A stretch of DNA of 62,094 bases from Paracoccaceae bacterium (GCA_024636555.1 JAGXGW010000080.1:1-62094), one strand, 5' to 3'. Counted from the first letter of the stretch, positions 1-8,970 are shown. Program-made: numbers and translations. Notes: generated by a model from the sequence alone, not told the origin.

Positions 1-537
1 GTCGGCCCCCGTCGGGTTGCAGATCGGCGCGAAGGCCGAGACCGAGCGGAACCGCCCCGGCAGGCCCATCGCCAGCGTCAGCGCGCCATGCCCACCCATG
101 GAATGCCCGGTGATCGCCTGCCGCTCCGGGTCCAGCGCGAATTCCTTGAAGATCAGCGCCGGCAGATCCTCGGCCACATAGTCCCACATGCGGAAATGCG
201 GTGCCCAGGGCTTTTGCGTCGCGTTCACATAAAAACCAGCACCCTGCCCCAGATCATAGGCGTCATCATCCGCAACACCCTCGCCGCGCGGGCTGGTATC
301 GGGGAAGACCAGTGCGATCCCCTGTTCCGCCGCCCAGCCCTGCGCGCCCGCCTTGACCATCGCATTCTCATGCGTGCAGGTCAGACCGGACAGATACCAC
401 AGCACCGGCACAGGGCCGTCCTGCGCCTCGACCGGCAGGAACAGGCCAAATGTCATATCCGTGCCGGTCGCCGACGAAGCATGTTTGTAGACGCCCTGCA
501 CGCCGCCGAAACAGGCATTTTCCGAGATGATCTGCAT
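1..537 (-). CDS. fghA: S-formylglutathione hydrolase, C-terminus cut by window edge
   Basis: This esterase hydrolyses S-formylglutathione to formate and glutathione, the second step of glutathione-dependent formaldehyde oxidation in the cytoplasm. The visible 179 residues start MQIISENACFGG, match the family N-terminus, and contain the nucleophile elbow GHSMGGHGAL around residue 147. The family is usually about 280 residues, so roughly 100 C-terminal residues, including the catalytic Asp and His, lie beyond the left edge. The start is supported by AAGGAG about 8 bases upstream (plus-strand CTCCTT at 546-551). Its pathway partner, the class III alcohol dehydrogenase, lies 3.1 kb away with four unrelated genes between. 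Confidence 0.93.
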   Translation of the reverse strand, partial: MQIISENACFGGVQGVYKHASSATGTDMTFGLFLPVEAQDGPVPVLWYLSGLTCTHENAMVKAGAQGWAAEQGIALVFPDTSPRGEGVADDDAYDLGQGAGFYVNATQKPWAPHFRMWDYVAEDLPALIFKEFALDPERQAITGHSMGGHGALTLAMGLPGRFRSVSAFAPICNPTGAD

Positions 538-597
538 GATGATGGCTCCTTTTCCGGTTTGATCCATGGCTAGAGCACCCGCGCCGCTGTCACAAGC

Positions 598-1527
598 CTA
601 GAGCAGCGAAATCCAGCCCACCACCAGCGACACTGTCACGATGCTCAGCGCGGTCGAGATCAGGATTGACGCCGAGACCCGGTGCGGCGCAACCCCGTAA
701 TGCTGCGCCAGCATATAGACATTGCCTGCAACCGGCAGCGCCGCCGCCGCGATCATCACGCCCGCCGCATAGGGCTCGATCGGAAAGATCACAAGCGCCG
801 CCACAGCCACCGCTGCCGGATGCAGCACCAGCTTGCAAAACGACAGCCAGCCCGCGACCGAAACGCGCTCCGCCGATTTCGACGCCAGCGAGGCCCCGAT
901 GGCAAACAGCGCCCCCGGTGTCGCGGCATTGCCCAGCAGGATCACGAATTCATTGAGCGGGCCGGGGATCGGAATTTGCAGCCCCGACCATGTCAGCCCC
1001 AGCACGATCGACACGATCATCGGGTTCTTGATCAACCCCAGACCGATACTGCGGAAGATACCGAACGAGATCCGCCCGTCCCTTGCACCTGTGATGATGA
1101 TCACGATCAGACTGCCGAACACGATCAGATCTACCGCCAGCACCAGCATCACCGGGGCAATCGCGGCCTCTCCCAGAAGCAGCACCAGCATCGGGATACC
1201 CAGAAAGCCGACATTGCCGATTGTGGCGCATTGCGCCTCAACCGCGGCTTCTTGCATGGGGATGCGTCGCATCAGGGCGACAGCCGTGGCCAGCACATAG
1301 ACCACAGCGGTGCCCAGCAGATAGGCTTTCACGAAGGTCAGATCGAAAACATCGGCCAGCGACAGGTTGGCCGAGAAGCGGAACAGCATCGCCGACAGCG
1401 CAAAGTAGAAAACGAACTTGGTCAGCCATGCCGTGGCGGCTTCAGTGAAAAACCCGCTGCGCCCTGCGCCGTATCCGACGCCGATCACCATGAAGAAAGG
1501 CAGGGTCTTCAAGAATATCTCGAACAT
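598..1527 (-). CDS. AEC (auxin efflux carrier) family transporter
   Basis: This is a 309-residue, very hydrophobic inner-membrane protein with about ten predicted membrane segments. It begins MFEIFLKTLPFFMVIGVGYG, which is typical of the AEC/membrane transport family, and has a central hydrophilic break around residues 145-155. Bacterial members move malate, malonate or other small carboxylates; the substrate cannot be read from the sequence. It is divergent from the TetR gene at 1686, which is a plausible regulator, and ends 60 bases from fghA. It does not look like part of the formaldehyde pathway. Confidence 0.88.
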   Translation of the reverse strand: MFEIFLKTLPFFMVIGVGYGAGRSGFFTEAATAWLTKFVFYFALSAMLFRFSANLSLADVFDLTFVKAYLLGTAVVYVLATAVALMRRIPMQEAAVEAQCATIGNVGFLGIPMLVLLLGEAAIAPVMLVLAVDLIVFGSLIVIIITGARDGRISFGIFRSIGLGLIKNPMIVSIVLGLTWSGLQIPIPGPLNEFVILLGNAATPGALFAIGASLASKSAERVSVAGWLSFCKLVLHPAAVAVAALVIFPIEPYAAGVMIAAAALPVAGNVYMLAQHYGVAPHRVSASILISTALSIVTVSLVVGWISLL

Positions 1528-1661
1528 CAGCCGTTCGTAGCATGGCGGCTGGCCGCGTCAATCGCGGATACGGGGGCAAGGGTTGCGCTCTCGGTCCGGC
1601 TTGGACGGCGCTCCCCGTGTGCAGATCGCTTGCTGAAAATCAGGCAATCGGTTTACATTGG

Positions 1662-1671
1662 GCTTGCAAGC
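1662..1671. promoter_or_regulatory. candidate operator, perfect 10-base palindrome
   Basis: GCTTGCAAGC lies between the divergent AEC and TetR genes and abuts the AAAGGA ribosome-binding site of the TetR gene. TetR proteins often bind palindromes in such intergenic regions. The assignment is positional only. Confidence 0.3.
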
Positions 1672-1685
1672 AAAGGAATGTCACG

Positions 1686-2348
1686 ATGGCCACGAGTGGC
1701 GTTCAGGTTCGGATATCGTCACGCAAGGGCCGTAAATACGATCAGGTTCTGGACGGGGCGCGGGAGGTTTTCCTTGTCGCCGGCTTCGAGGGGGCCTCCG
1801 TCGACGATATCGCGCGCGCCGCCGGTGTCTCGAAGGCGACGCTCTACAGCTATTTCCCCGACAAGCGGCTGATGTTCACGGAAATGGCCGAGCGCGAATG
1901 CGCGCGGCAGGCGGCGGCGGCACTTCAGTTGATCGATCTCAGCGCGCCACCGCGGCAGGTGCTCAAGATGGCGGCCCACCGGCTGATCCGGATTATGCTG
2001 TCCGATTTTTCGCAGCGCATCTTCCGCGTCTGCGTCGCCGAGGCGGACCGTTTCCCCGAACTGGGCCGCGCCTTTTATGACAGCGGGCCTGCACTTGGCC
2101 GCGCACGCATCATGGATTACCTGCATCAGGCCCAGTCGCGCGGCGAGGTGGAGATCGCGGATTTCGAACTGGCCGCGGATCAGTTTGCCGAACTGTGCAA
2201 GGCAGACCTGTGGACCCGTGCGGTTTTCGGCCTTCAGAGCGATTTCACGGACGACGAAATCGACCGCGTCGTGGATAGTGCTGTCGACATGTTCATGGCG
2301 CGCTACGGCTGCGCGGGCAAAACCTCAGTCGATCCGTCGCACCAGTAG
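1686..2348 (+). CDS. TetR/AcrR family transcriptional regulator
   Basis: This is a 220-residue one-component regulator. Residues 12-60 carry the TetR helix-turn-helix, with GASVDDIARAAGVSKATLY followed by the SYFPDKRLMF recognition segment. The C-terminal ligand-binding half resembles the AcrR/YfdI type (LCKADLWTRAVFG). The open frame extends 48 codons further upstream, but ATG 1686 is preferred because AAAGGA sits about 8 bases before it and the HTH then falls at the usual distance from the N-terminus. It is divergent from the AEC transporter, its likely target. The 3' end overlaps the convergent NYN gene by 24 bases. Confidence 0.9.
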   Translation: MATSGVQVRISSRKGRKYDQVLDGAREVFLVAGFEGASVDDIARAAGVSKATLYSYFPDKRLMFTEMAERECARQAAAALQLIDLSAPPRQVLKMAAHRLIRIMLSDFSQRIFRVCVAEADRFPELGRAFYDSGPALGRARIMDYLHQAQSRGEVEIADFELAADQFAELCKADLWTRAVFGLQSDFTDDEIDRVVDSAVDMFMARYGCAGKTSVDPSHQ

Positions 2349-3047
2349 CTGGTTGCCCGACCCGCGCTTTGTCTCGAAAATCTTGAGATCCGTGACAAGA
2401 TCGCTCAGCTTTTTCTTGCCATAGCTGCGCGTGTCGAAATCGGGATTGGCGGCGGTGATGAACTGTCCCAACGGGCCCAGCGCATACCAGTCATCCTCCT
2501 GGTCGATACTGTCCATCGCCTTGAGGATCAGGTCGCGCGCTTCTGTCAGCGTGCTGGCGGGCATGGCTGCTGTCTTGGTTGCAGGCTTGTCCGCCGGATC
2601 GGCGCCGACAAGGTTTTCCAGAAAGATGAACCGTTTGCAGGCCTTGCGGAAGGCTTCGGGCGTTTTCTGCGCGCCGATGCCGAACACATCCAGCCCCTGT
2701 TCGCGGATCCGGCTGGCCAGCCGCGTGAAGTCGCTATCCGAGGAAATAACCACGAAACCGTCGAACCGGCCCGAATGCATCAGGTCCATCGCATCGATCA
2801 CCAGCGCGATATCGGACGCGTTCTTGCCCACCGTATTGGCAGGCTGGTGATGCGGCACCAGACCGAATTCCGCCTGCACCTTGGACCAGCCGTTCATCTG
2901 CGGGCTGGAGAAATCACCATAGACACGGCGTACACTCGCCTCGCCCATCGCAGCGATTTCCTCGAATATGGCGCGCGTCCATTTCGGCGAGGTATTGTCG
3001 GCATCGATCAGCACGGCCAGAAGCGGCGGGCGGGTGAAATTTTCCAT
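2325..3047 (-). CDS. NYN domain protein with C-terminal OST-HTH/LOTUS domain
   Basis: This is a 240-residue LabA/DUF88-type protein. The N-terminal NYN (PIN-like) domain spans roughly residues 8-150, with acidic metal-site motifs in LLAVLIDADNTSP and VVISSDSDFTRLASR, which suggests ribonuclease activity. Residues about 165-238 form an OST-HTH/LOTUS module (LGQFITAANPDFDTRSYG), a putative RNA-binding domain. Its natural substrate is unknown. ATG 3047 is chosen; an in-frame TTG at 3059 is an alternative, and neither has a strong ribosome-binding site. It follows the GNAT gene by 16 bases and probably shares its transcript. Its 3' end overlaps the TetR gene tail-to-tail. Confidence 0.88.
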   Translation of the reverse strand: MENFTRPPLLAVLIDADNTSPKWTRAIFEEIAAMGEASVRRVYGDFSSPQMNGWSKVQAEFGLVPHHQPANTVGKNASDIALVIDAMDLMHSGRFDGFVVISSDSDFTRLASRIREQGLDVFGIGAQKTPEAFRKACKRFIFLENLVGADPADKPATKTAAMPASTLTEARDLILKAMDSIDQEDDWYALGPLGQFITAANPDFDTRSYGKKKLSDLVTDLKIFETKRGSGNQLLVRRID

Positions 3048-3063
3048 TGGTCGGTCCAATCTG

Positions 3064-3582
3064 TCAGAGTGGTTGCGGGGCGAGATCGGTCCGCAGGCTG
3101 CGGTACATCACCAGCGCATCGACATATCCCAGCGTGGGATGCAGATATGCGCCGGGCAAACGGCCCGCAACCGCGAATCCAGCCATCTCCCAAAGGCGAA
3201 TAGCGCGCGTGTTGGTGCTGATCACGAAATTGAACTGCATGGCAAGGTAACCCGAACGCGCCGCACGGTCCAGCGCCTCGGCCAGCATCGCCCGCGCCAC
3301 CCCCTTGCCCTGCGCCGCCTCGGCCGTCACGAAACCGCAGTTACAGACATGCGCGCCGCCGCCTTCGGCATTGGGCCGGATGTAATAGCTGCCCAGCACG
3401 CGACCATCCACCTCGGCCACCCGCACCTCGCGCCCTGGCCCGAACCAATAGGCCAGCGCATCGCCTTGGGAAATGCCGGGGTCGATGGCATAGGTCTCAC
3501 CGGCGCGGAACACCCGGCGCAAGATCTCCCACACTGCTGCGTGATCCGCTGCCGTGGCCGCGCGCATCGTTATGTCACTCAT
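3064..3582 (-). CDS. GNAT family N-acetyltransferase
   Basis: This is a 172-residue single-domain acetyltransferase. The acetyl-CoA binding motif A is visible as FVTAEAAQGKGVARAML around residues 84-100, followed by motif B near LWEMAGFAVAGRLPGAY. The acceptor cannot be inferred; similar proteins acylate amino acids or small amines. It is the first gene of a short leftward unit with the NYN gene. A repeat/hairpin element at 3594-3655 separates it from adhC upstream, so it probably uses its own promoter. Confidence 0.87.
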   Translation of the reverse strand: MSDITMRAATAADHAAVWEILRRVFRAGETYAIDPGISQGDALAYWFGPGREVRVAEVDGRVLGSYYIRPNAEGGGAHVCNCGFVTAEAAQGKGVARAMLAEALDRAARSGYLAMQFNFVISTNTRAIRLWEMAGFAVAGRLPGAYLHPTLGYVDALVMYRSLRTDLAPQPL

Positions 3583-3593
3583 CGCGCAACTCT

Positions 3594-3655
3594 GCTTCTT
3601 CTTGCCTAAAATATCCCCGCCGGAGGCTTCCGGCCTTGCGGCAAGACGCCTCCGG
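3594..3655 (-). terminator. intergenic repeat copy with nested hairpins, end of adhC
   Basis: This is the first copy of the repeat family (GCTTCTTCTTGCC, then AAATATCC, then CCGCCGGAGGC). CCGGAGGC at 3620-3627 pairs with GCCTCCGG at 3648-3655. Inside lie smaller stems, GCCGGA/TCCGGC and CTTG/CAAG. It lies just past the adhC stop codon, so it probably terminates or trims that leftward transcript. Confidence 0.5.
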
Positions 3656-3666
3656 TTGGGTAGGGA

Positions 3667-4797
3667 TCAGAACGTCACGACCGCACGGATCGACTTGCCC
3701 TCATGCATCAGATCAAAGCCGTGGTTGATCTCGTCAAGGCTGAGGGTATGCGTGATCATCGGGTCGATCTCGATCTTGCCATCCATATACCAGTCAACGA
3801 ATTTCGGCACATCGGTGCGCCCCTTCGCGCCGCCGAACGCCGTACCTTTCCAGACGCGGCCTGTCACCAGCTGGAACGGACGCGTGCTGATTTCCGAACC
3901 CGCCGGCGCGACACCGATGATGACCGACACGCCCCAACCACGATGCGAGCATTCCAGCGCGTCGCGCATCACCTTGACGTTGCCGGTGGCATCGAACGAG
4001 TAATCCACGCCGCCGATCTGGTCGATCCCGCGCTTGGTCAGGTTCACGATCTCCTGCACCACCGATCCTTCGATCTTCGAGGGGTTGATGAAATGCGTCA
4101 TCCCAAACTTGCGCGCCATCGCTTCCTTGTCGTCATTCAGATCGACGCCGATGATCATGTCGGCCCCCGCCATCCGCAGGCCCTGGATCACGTTCAGCCC
4201 GATCCCGCCCAGACCAAAGACCGCCGCTGTCGATCCGATCTCGACGCCTGCCGTGTTGATCACGGCCCCGATACCCGTGGTCACGCCGCAACCGATATAG
4301 CAGATCTTGTCGAAAGGCGCGTCATCACGCACCTTGGCCAGCGCGATCTCCGGCATCACCGTGTGGTTGGCGAAGGTCGAGCAGCCCATGTAGTGATAGA
4401 TCGGCGTGCCATCCAGCATTGAGAACCGCGTGGTGCCATCCGGCATCAGCCCCTGGCCTTGGGTGTTGCGGATCGCGGTGCACAGGTTGGTCTTTCCGGA
4501 CAGGCAGGAATAGCATTCGCGGCATTCCGGCGTGTAAAGCGGGATCACGTGATCGCCCGGTTTCAGCGTGGTGACACCCTCGCCCACTTCCAGCACGATG
4601 CCCGCGCCCTCATGTCCCAGAATGCAGGGGAACAGCCCCTCGGGGTCCGCGCCCGAACGGGTGAATTCATCCGTGTGGCAGATGCCTGTTGCCTTGACCT
4701 CGATCAGAACCTCACCCTTCTTCGGGCCCTCAAGGTTCACGTCCATCACTTCCAGCGGTTTACCGGCCTCTAGGGCCACGGCGGCACGTGTACGCAT
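3667..4797 (-). CDS. adhC: class III alcohol dehydrogenase / S-(hydroxymethyl)glutathione dehydrogenase
   Basis: This enzyme oxidises S-hydroxymethylglutathione, formed from formaldehyde and glutathione, to S-formylglutathione with NAD+. Its 376 residues are the normal length. Visible motifs include the catalytic zinc region GICHTDEF and GHEGAG, the structural zinc cysteines in [15 protein letters not shown] around residues 92-106, and the NAD-binding GLGGIGL. The start is supported by AGGAGG 8 bases upstream. Its product is the substrate of FghA at the left edge, but AEC, TetR, NYN and GNAT genes separate the two. It is divergent from the I78 lipoprotein gene. Confidence 0.96.
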   Translation of the reverse strand: MRTRAAVALEAGKPLEVMDVNLEGPKKGEVLIEVKATGICHTDEFTRSGADPEGLFPCILGHEGAGIVLEVGEGVTTLKPGDHVIPLYTPECRECYSCLSGKTNLCTAIRNTQGQGLMPDGTTRFSMLDGTPIYHYMGCSTFANHTVMPEIALAKVRDDAPFDKICYIGCGVTTGIGAVINTAGVEIGSTAAVFGLGGIGLNVIQGLRMAGADMIIGVDLNDDKEAMARKFGMTHFINPSKIEGSVVQEIVNLTKRGIDQIGGVDYSFDATGNVKVMRDALECSHRGWGVSVIIGVAPAGSEISTRPFQLVTGRVWKGTAFGGAKGRTDVPKFVDWYMDGKIEIDPMITHTLSLDEINHGFDLMHEGKSIRAVVTF

Positions 4798-4924
4798 TCT
4801 CGCATCCTCCTGTTGTCAGGTGCTACTTTTTGCGAAAGCACACCAATGTTCAACCTCCTCCTACCGACCCGCCGCGTTTCGGTCTAGGCTGCAATCGGAC
4901 CAATCACAGCAAAGGGCGACATTC

Positions 4925-5209
4925 ATGCCTTATTCCTCACGCACACTTGTCGGAGCAGGCTTTCTGTCCGCACTGGCCGCCTGCATGCCCGTGATCCCCG
5001 ACAAGACCGGCCCAGCCGCCAACGCCTGCGGCGCAGCCGGGCTTCAGGGTCTCGTGGGCCAGCCTGTCGCACAGCAGGATTTCAGCGGTATCGGCGCTGC
5101 ACGCCGTATCATGGTCGAGGGGAGCCCCATGACGATGGATTACCGCGAGGACCGCCTGAACGTGTCCTATGACCGTAGCGGCAGGATCACCCGCATCTGG
5201 TGCGGCTAG
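4925..5209 (+). CDS. I78 family peptidase inhibitor-like lipoprotein
   Basis: This is a 94-residue secreted protein. It begins with a short charged segment and a hydrophobic stretch ending in the lipobox LAAC (Cys at about residue 19), so it is probably a lipid-anchored envelope protein. The rest matches the Inhibitor_I78 pattern, with an N-terminal CG..GLQGLVGQP segment and a C-terminal ARRIMVEGSPMTMDYREDRL then GRITRIWCG. Members are related to the potato I-type fold and are thought to inhibit serine proteases, but few have been tested. ATG 4925 gives the signal peptide its normal position. It stands alone between adhC and imuB. Confidence 0.82.
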   Translation: MPYSSRTLVGAGFLSALAACMPVIPDKTGPAANACGAAGLQGLVGQPVAQQDFSGIGAARRIMVEGSPMTMDYREDRLNVSYDRSGRITRIWCG

Positions 5210-5304
5210 AGCGTGTCGCGCTCAATAAGATTCAGGTATTCACCGGGCCTGACGCTTTATCGCAGAGCCCGGACTCGACTCCGGTCAGCAACAGCGCTAG
5301 ATAA

Positions 5305-5319
5305 GAACAAATAGTGAAC
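5305..5319. promoter_or_regulatory. LexA (SOS) box upstream of imuB
   Basis: GAACAAATAGTGAAC is GAAC-N7-GAAC, the reverse complement of the GTTC-N7-GTTC direct repeat known as the LexA operator of alphaproteobacteria including Rhodobacter. It lies 21 bases before the imuB start, where a bound repressor would block the promoter or early transcription. Confidence 0.82.
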
Positions 5320-5339
5320 AAACTTCGTAAAAGCTGCCC

Positions 5340-6980
5340 ATGGCCCCGAAACGAATCCTCTCGCTCTGGTTTCCCCGCCTCGGCGCGGAACGCCTTTTGC
5401 GTGGGCGGCGCGGCCTGCCGGATGTGCCTTTCGCGGTGATCGAACAGACAGGGCAGATGCAGCGGATCGCCTCGGTCTCGGTGCTGGCGCAGGCGGCGGG
5501 GGCCTATCCCGGCCAGCCGCTGCGCGACGCGCTGGCCCTGTGCCCCGCGCTGGAGACACAAGCGCGCGATGCCGTGGCCGAGGCGGGTTTTCTCACCCGC
5601 CTGCGCCGCTGGGCGGTGCAATGGTCGCCGCTGGTGGCCGAACAGCCGCCCGATGCACTGGCGCTCGACATCAGCGGCTGCGCGCATCTGTTCGGGGGCG
5701 AGGCGGCAATGGTGGATCAGATCGGGGCCGCGCTGGAGCGGATGGGCCTGTCGGTGCAGGCAGGGCTGGCCGACACCCCCGGCGCGGCTTGGGCCCTGGC
5801 GCGCCATGCCGGACGCAGCCCCGCCACGGGCCGTAGCGGTGATGCCATCCAGCAAGAGGCGCGGGCCACCCGCTCGCGCGCCGCCAAACGCCCGCAGGAC
5901 AGGACAACCGCGCAATCCGGCACCACCTTCGCCCCCGCCATCGCACAGGCAGGACAGACCCATTCCGCCATTGCCCGCCTGCCTGTCGCAGCGCTGCGGC
6001 TCGACCCTGACACGGTGGCGCAACTCGGCAGGCTGGGCCTGCGCCAGATCGGCGACCTGTCAGGCCAGCCCCGCGCAGCACTGGCACGTCGTTTCGGCAA
6101 GGGGCTGGTGCTCAGGCTGGATCAGGCCTTGGGCAGTGCCCCCGAACCGATCAGCCCGGCCCGCCCCGACAAGGCCTTTGCCACGCGGATCAGCCTGCCC
6201 GAACCCGTCGGGCTCGAGGCAGACATGCTGGCCGCGCTGGACCGCCTGCTGCCGCGCCTGTGCGATATGCTGCGCGACAAGCGTCAGGGCGTCAGGACGG
6301 TGCGGCTCGAAGCGTGGCGCAGCGATGGCGGGCGGCAGGAGATCACCCTGACCCTCGCCCGTGCCACCCATGATCCCGCCCGCATCCGTCCCCTGATGGC
6401 GATGCGCCTGACGCAGATTGATCCAGGCTTCGGGATCGACATGTTCCGGCTCGAGGCGTTGCAGACAGAACCCCTGCACGACAAACAAGCCAGCGGCCAT
6501 CTCGACGCGGCCCATGCCGCCGCCGGCCGCGCCGCACGCGACACCGCGCTGGAGGATCTGATCAGCCGCATGGGCGCGCGCATCGGGATGGAGGCGATCA
6601 CCCGCCACCACCCCGGCAACAGCCATATCCCTGAAAAAGGCGCGCAGGTGCTGGCCGCCGCATGGGCGGAGCCCGCGTCCGGCTGGCCCAGACCCGCAGC
6701 GCCACGCCCCCTACTGTTGTGGCGGCCAGAGCCCGTGATCGCCCCCGACACACCGCATCCGCCCGCGCAGTTCCGCTGGCGCCGCCGCGATCTGGCGCTG
6801 TCCTGCGCGCAAGGCCCGGAACGGATCGCGCCGGAATGGTGGCTGGACGAACCCGACTGGCGCAGCGGCACCCGCGATTACTGGATCACCACCACCACCT
6901 GCGGCACGCGGCTGTGGCTGTTCTTCGCCCATGGCGCCACGATGTCGTGTGGCTGGTTCTGCCATGGCAGCTTTGCCTGA
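5340..6980 (+). CDS. imuB: ImuB-like Y-family DNA polymerase protein (catalytically inactive type)
   Basis: This is a 546-residue protein of the DinB/ImuB group. It starts RILSLWFPRL, where active Y-family enzymes carry metal-binding Asp residues. The LALDISGCAHLFGGE block at residues 107-121 replaces the usual SIDE motif. Both changes are typical of ImuB, which acts as a clamp-binding platform for the error-prone polymerase DnaE2 rather than as a polymerase. The C-terminus ends in the family pattern RLWLFFAH...GWFCHGSFA. A perfect alphaproteobacterial LexA box precedes it. Its usual partners, imuA upstream and dnaE2 downstream, are missing from both flanks, so it is an orphan here. Confidence 0.88.
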   Translation: MAPKRILSLWFPRLGAERLLRGRRGLPDVPFAVIEQTGQMQRIASVSVLAQAAGAYPGQPLRDALALCPALETQARDAVAEAGFLTRLRRWAVQWSPLVAEQPPDALALDISGCAHLFGGEAAMVDQIGAALERMGLSVQAGLADTPGAAWALARHAGRSPATGRSGDAIQQEARATRSRAAKRPQDRTTAQSGTTFAPAIAQAGQTHSAIARLPVAALRLDPDTVAQLGRLGLRQIGDLSGQPRAALARRFGKGLVLRLDQALGSAPEPISPARPDKAFATRISLPEPVGLEADMLAALDRLLPRLCDMLRDKRQGVRTVRLEAWRSDGGRQEITLTLARATHDPARIRPLMAMRLTQIDPGFGIDMFRLEALQTEPLHDKQASGHLDAAHAAAGRAARDTALEDLISRMGARIGMEAITRHHPGNSHIPEKGAQVLAAAWAEPASGWPRPAAPRPLLLWRPEPVIAPDTPHPPAQFRWRRRDLALSCAQGPERIAPEWWLDEPDWRSGTRDYWITTTTCGTRLWLFFAHGATMSCGWFCHGSFA

Positions 6981-6996
6981 GGCTGAAAGCCCTGAA

Positions 6997-7062
6997 TTTG
7001 AGTATTTGCAGAACGATGAAGCAGGCCGCGCCCTGTCCTTCATCGTTCTGCAAATACTCAAA
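6997..7062. terminator. perfect 24-bp inverted repeat between convergent genes
   Basis: Bases 6997-7020 and 7039-7062 are perfect reverse complements with an 18-base loop. The arms (TTTGAGTATTTGCAG... and its mirror) resemble two opposed diverged halves of the TTCTTCTTGCC/AAATATCC repeat family. It lies between the ends of imuB and the leftward TetR gene, so a bidirectional terminator is likely. Confidence 0.65.
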
Positions 7063-7088
7063 GCAAACCCGGCAACCCGCGCCCCGTC

Positions 7089-7658
7089 TCAGACGGCGCG
7101 CAGACCGCCCGTCACGAAATCCGCCGCCAGCTCGGCATAGGCGGCGCGGTCCAGACCCTTGCCGGGACGGTGCCACATATAAAACCAGTTGAGAATGCCG
7201 AAGACCGACATGGTCAGGGCGCGCAGCCTGTCCGCCTCTAGGCCGGGACGCTCCTGCGCGACTGAATCCGCCATCACACTGACAAGGCGGCGCTGCGCCG
7301 CGACCAGCGGGGCCTGGCGCTCGGACGGCAGCGTGGCCAGCGCATCCAGTTGCAGCTTGTGCTCGGCATCCGCATCCTCATAGGCCGACAGAACCGCACG
7401 GATCACGCCGCGAAGTCCGTCGCCGCGCGCGGCCTCGACCACCTCGACCAGCGCGCCGAGATGATCGTCGAGAATGTCGAACAGCAGGTCTTCCTTGCTG
7501 GCGTAGTAGTGATAGATCAAAGCCTTGGACACGCCGCAATGTTTGGCGGCACCGGTCATCGAGGCACGGTCATAGCCGTGCCGCGCGAAATAATCCGCCG
7601 CCCCTTTGCGCAGGGCGGCGCGTTTTTCATCGTGATCGCGTGCCAGTCCGCGCGCCAT
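7089..7658 (-). CDS. TetR family regulator linked to paaK (PaaR-like)
   Basis: This is a 189-residue TetR protein with the HTH at about residues 25-60 (ASMTGAAKHCGVSKALIYHY) and a C-terminal ligand domain. ATG 7658 lies one base after the paaK stop codon, so it is translationally coupled as the last gene of paaI-paaJ-paaK-tetR. TetR regulators placed this way (PaaR type) sense phenylacetyl-CoA or related CoA thioesters; that function is inferred from context. A second regulator, the PaaX-like protein, lies on the other side of the cluster. Confidence 0.88.
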   Translation of the reverse strand: MARGLARDHDEKRAALRKGAADYFARHGYDRASMTGAAKHCGVSKALIYHYYASKEDLLFDILDDHLGALVEVVEAARGDGLRGVIRAVLSAYEDADAEHKLQLDALATLPSERQAPLVAAQRRLVSVMADSVAQERPGLEADRLRALTMSVFGILNWFYMWHRPGKGLDRAAYAELAADFVTGGLRAV

Positions 7659-7659
7659 G

Positions 7660-8969
7660 TCAGCCGGCCTTGGGGCGGTTGTCGATGATCCGCACCGCCT
7701 TGCCCTCGCTGCGCGCCACACCGCCGGGATCCGCGACAAGGATCTCGACCGACAGGCCGACCATCTGCTTGATCCGGTGCGACATGTCCCGCGCCGCCGC
7801 CGCGCGTCCCGACGGATCGACTCCGTCGCAGGCCTCGCACAGCACGCGCATCGCATCCATGCGGCCCTTGCGGGTCAGTTCGATCTGGAAATGCGGTGCC
7901 AGATCACGGACCTGCATCAGCACCTCCTCGATCTGGGTCGGGAACACGTTGACCCCGCGCAGGATGATCATGTCATCGCTGCGCCCGGTGATCTTTTCCA
8001 TCCGCCGCATCGACCGCGCCGTGCCGGGCAGCAACCGCGTCAGGTCGCGGGTGCGGTAGCGGATGATGGGAAACGCCTCCTTGGTCAGCGAGGTGAAGAC
8101 CAACTCGCCCAGCTCGCCATCCGGCAGCACCTCGCCTGTTTCGGGGTGGATCACCTCGGGGTAGAAATGATCTTCCCAGACATGCAGCCCATCCTTGGAT
8201 TCCACGCATTCATTGGCCACCCCCGGCCCGATCACCTCGGACAGACCATAGATATCGACGGCATGCATATCGAACGCCTCCTCGATCTCAAGCCGCATCG
8301 CATTGGTCCATGGCTCGGCCCCGAAGATGCCGACCTTGAGCGGGGACTTGCGCGGGTCGAGCCCCTGCTTGGCATATTCATCGAGGATCGACAGCGCATA
8401 GGAGGGCGTAACCGTGATCCCGTCGGCGCGGAAATCCTCGATCAGGCGCACCTGGCGCGGGGTCATCCCGCCCGAGACAGGCACAGTCGTCAGACCCAGC
8501 GCGTCCGCGCCGAGGTGGATGCCCAAGCCGCCGGTGAACAGCCCGTAGCCATAGGCGTTATGCAGGATATCCCCCGCCCGCAACCCCGCCGCCCGCAGGG
8601 ACCGCGCCACGACCGAGCCCCAGACCGCCAGATCGGCCTTTGTATAGCCCACAACCGTGGGCTGCCCCGTCGTGCCCGAAGACGCATGCACCCGCGCCAC
8701 CTGATTGCGTGGCACGGCAAACATGCCGAACGGATAGTTCGCCCGCAGGTCGGCCTTTGCGGTGAAGGGAAACTTCGCCAGATCTGAAAGCGATTTCAGA
8801 TCGTCAGGGTGCACCCCCGCCGCATCAAAACTGGCGCGGTAATGGGGAACATTGTCATAGGCATGACGCAGCGACCACTGCATCCGCCCCAGTTGCAGCG
8901 CCGCGATCTCGTCGCGGCTTGCTGTCTCGATCGGGTCCAGATCGCCCGGTTTTGGCGACAGGTCTTCCA

Positions 8970-8970
<1 letters not shown>
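7660..8970 (-). CDS. paaK: phenylacetate-CoA ligase
   Basis: This enzyme activates phenylacetate to phenylacetyl-CoA with ATP and CoA, the entry step of the aerobic hybrid phenylacetate pathway. It is 436 residues, the usual PaaK length. The adenylate-forming P-loop HASSGTTGQPTVVGYTK lies at about residues 93-109, and YGLSEVIGPGV and YRTRDLTRLL motifs follow. The start at ATG 8970 shares one base with the paaJ stop (TGATG). It belongs to the leftward paaI-paaJ-paaK-tetR operon. Confidence 0.95.
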
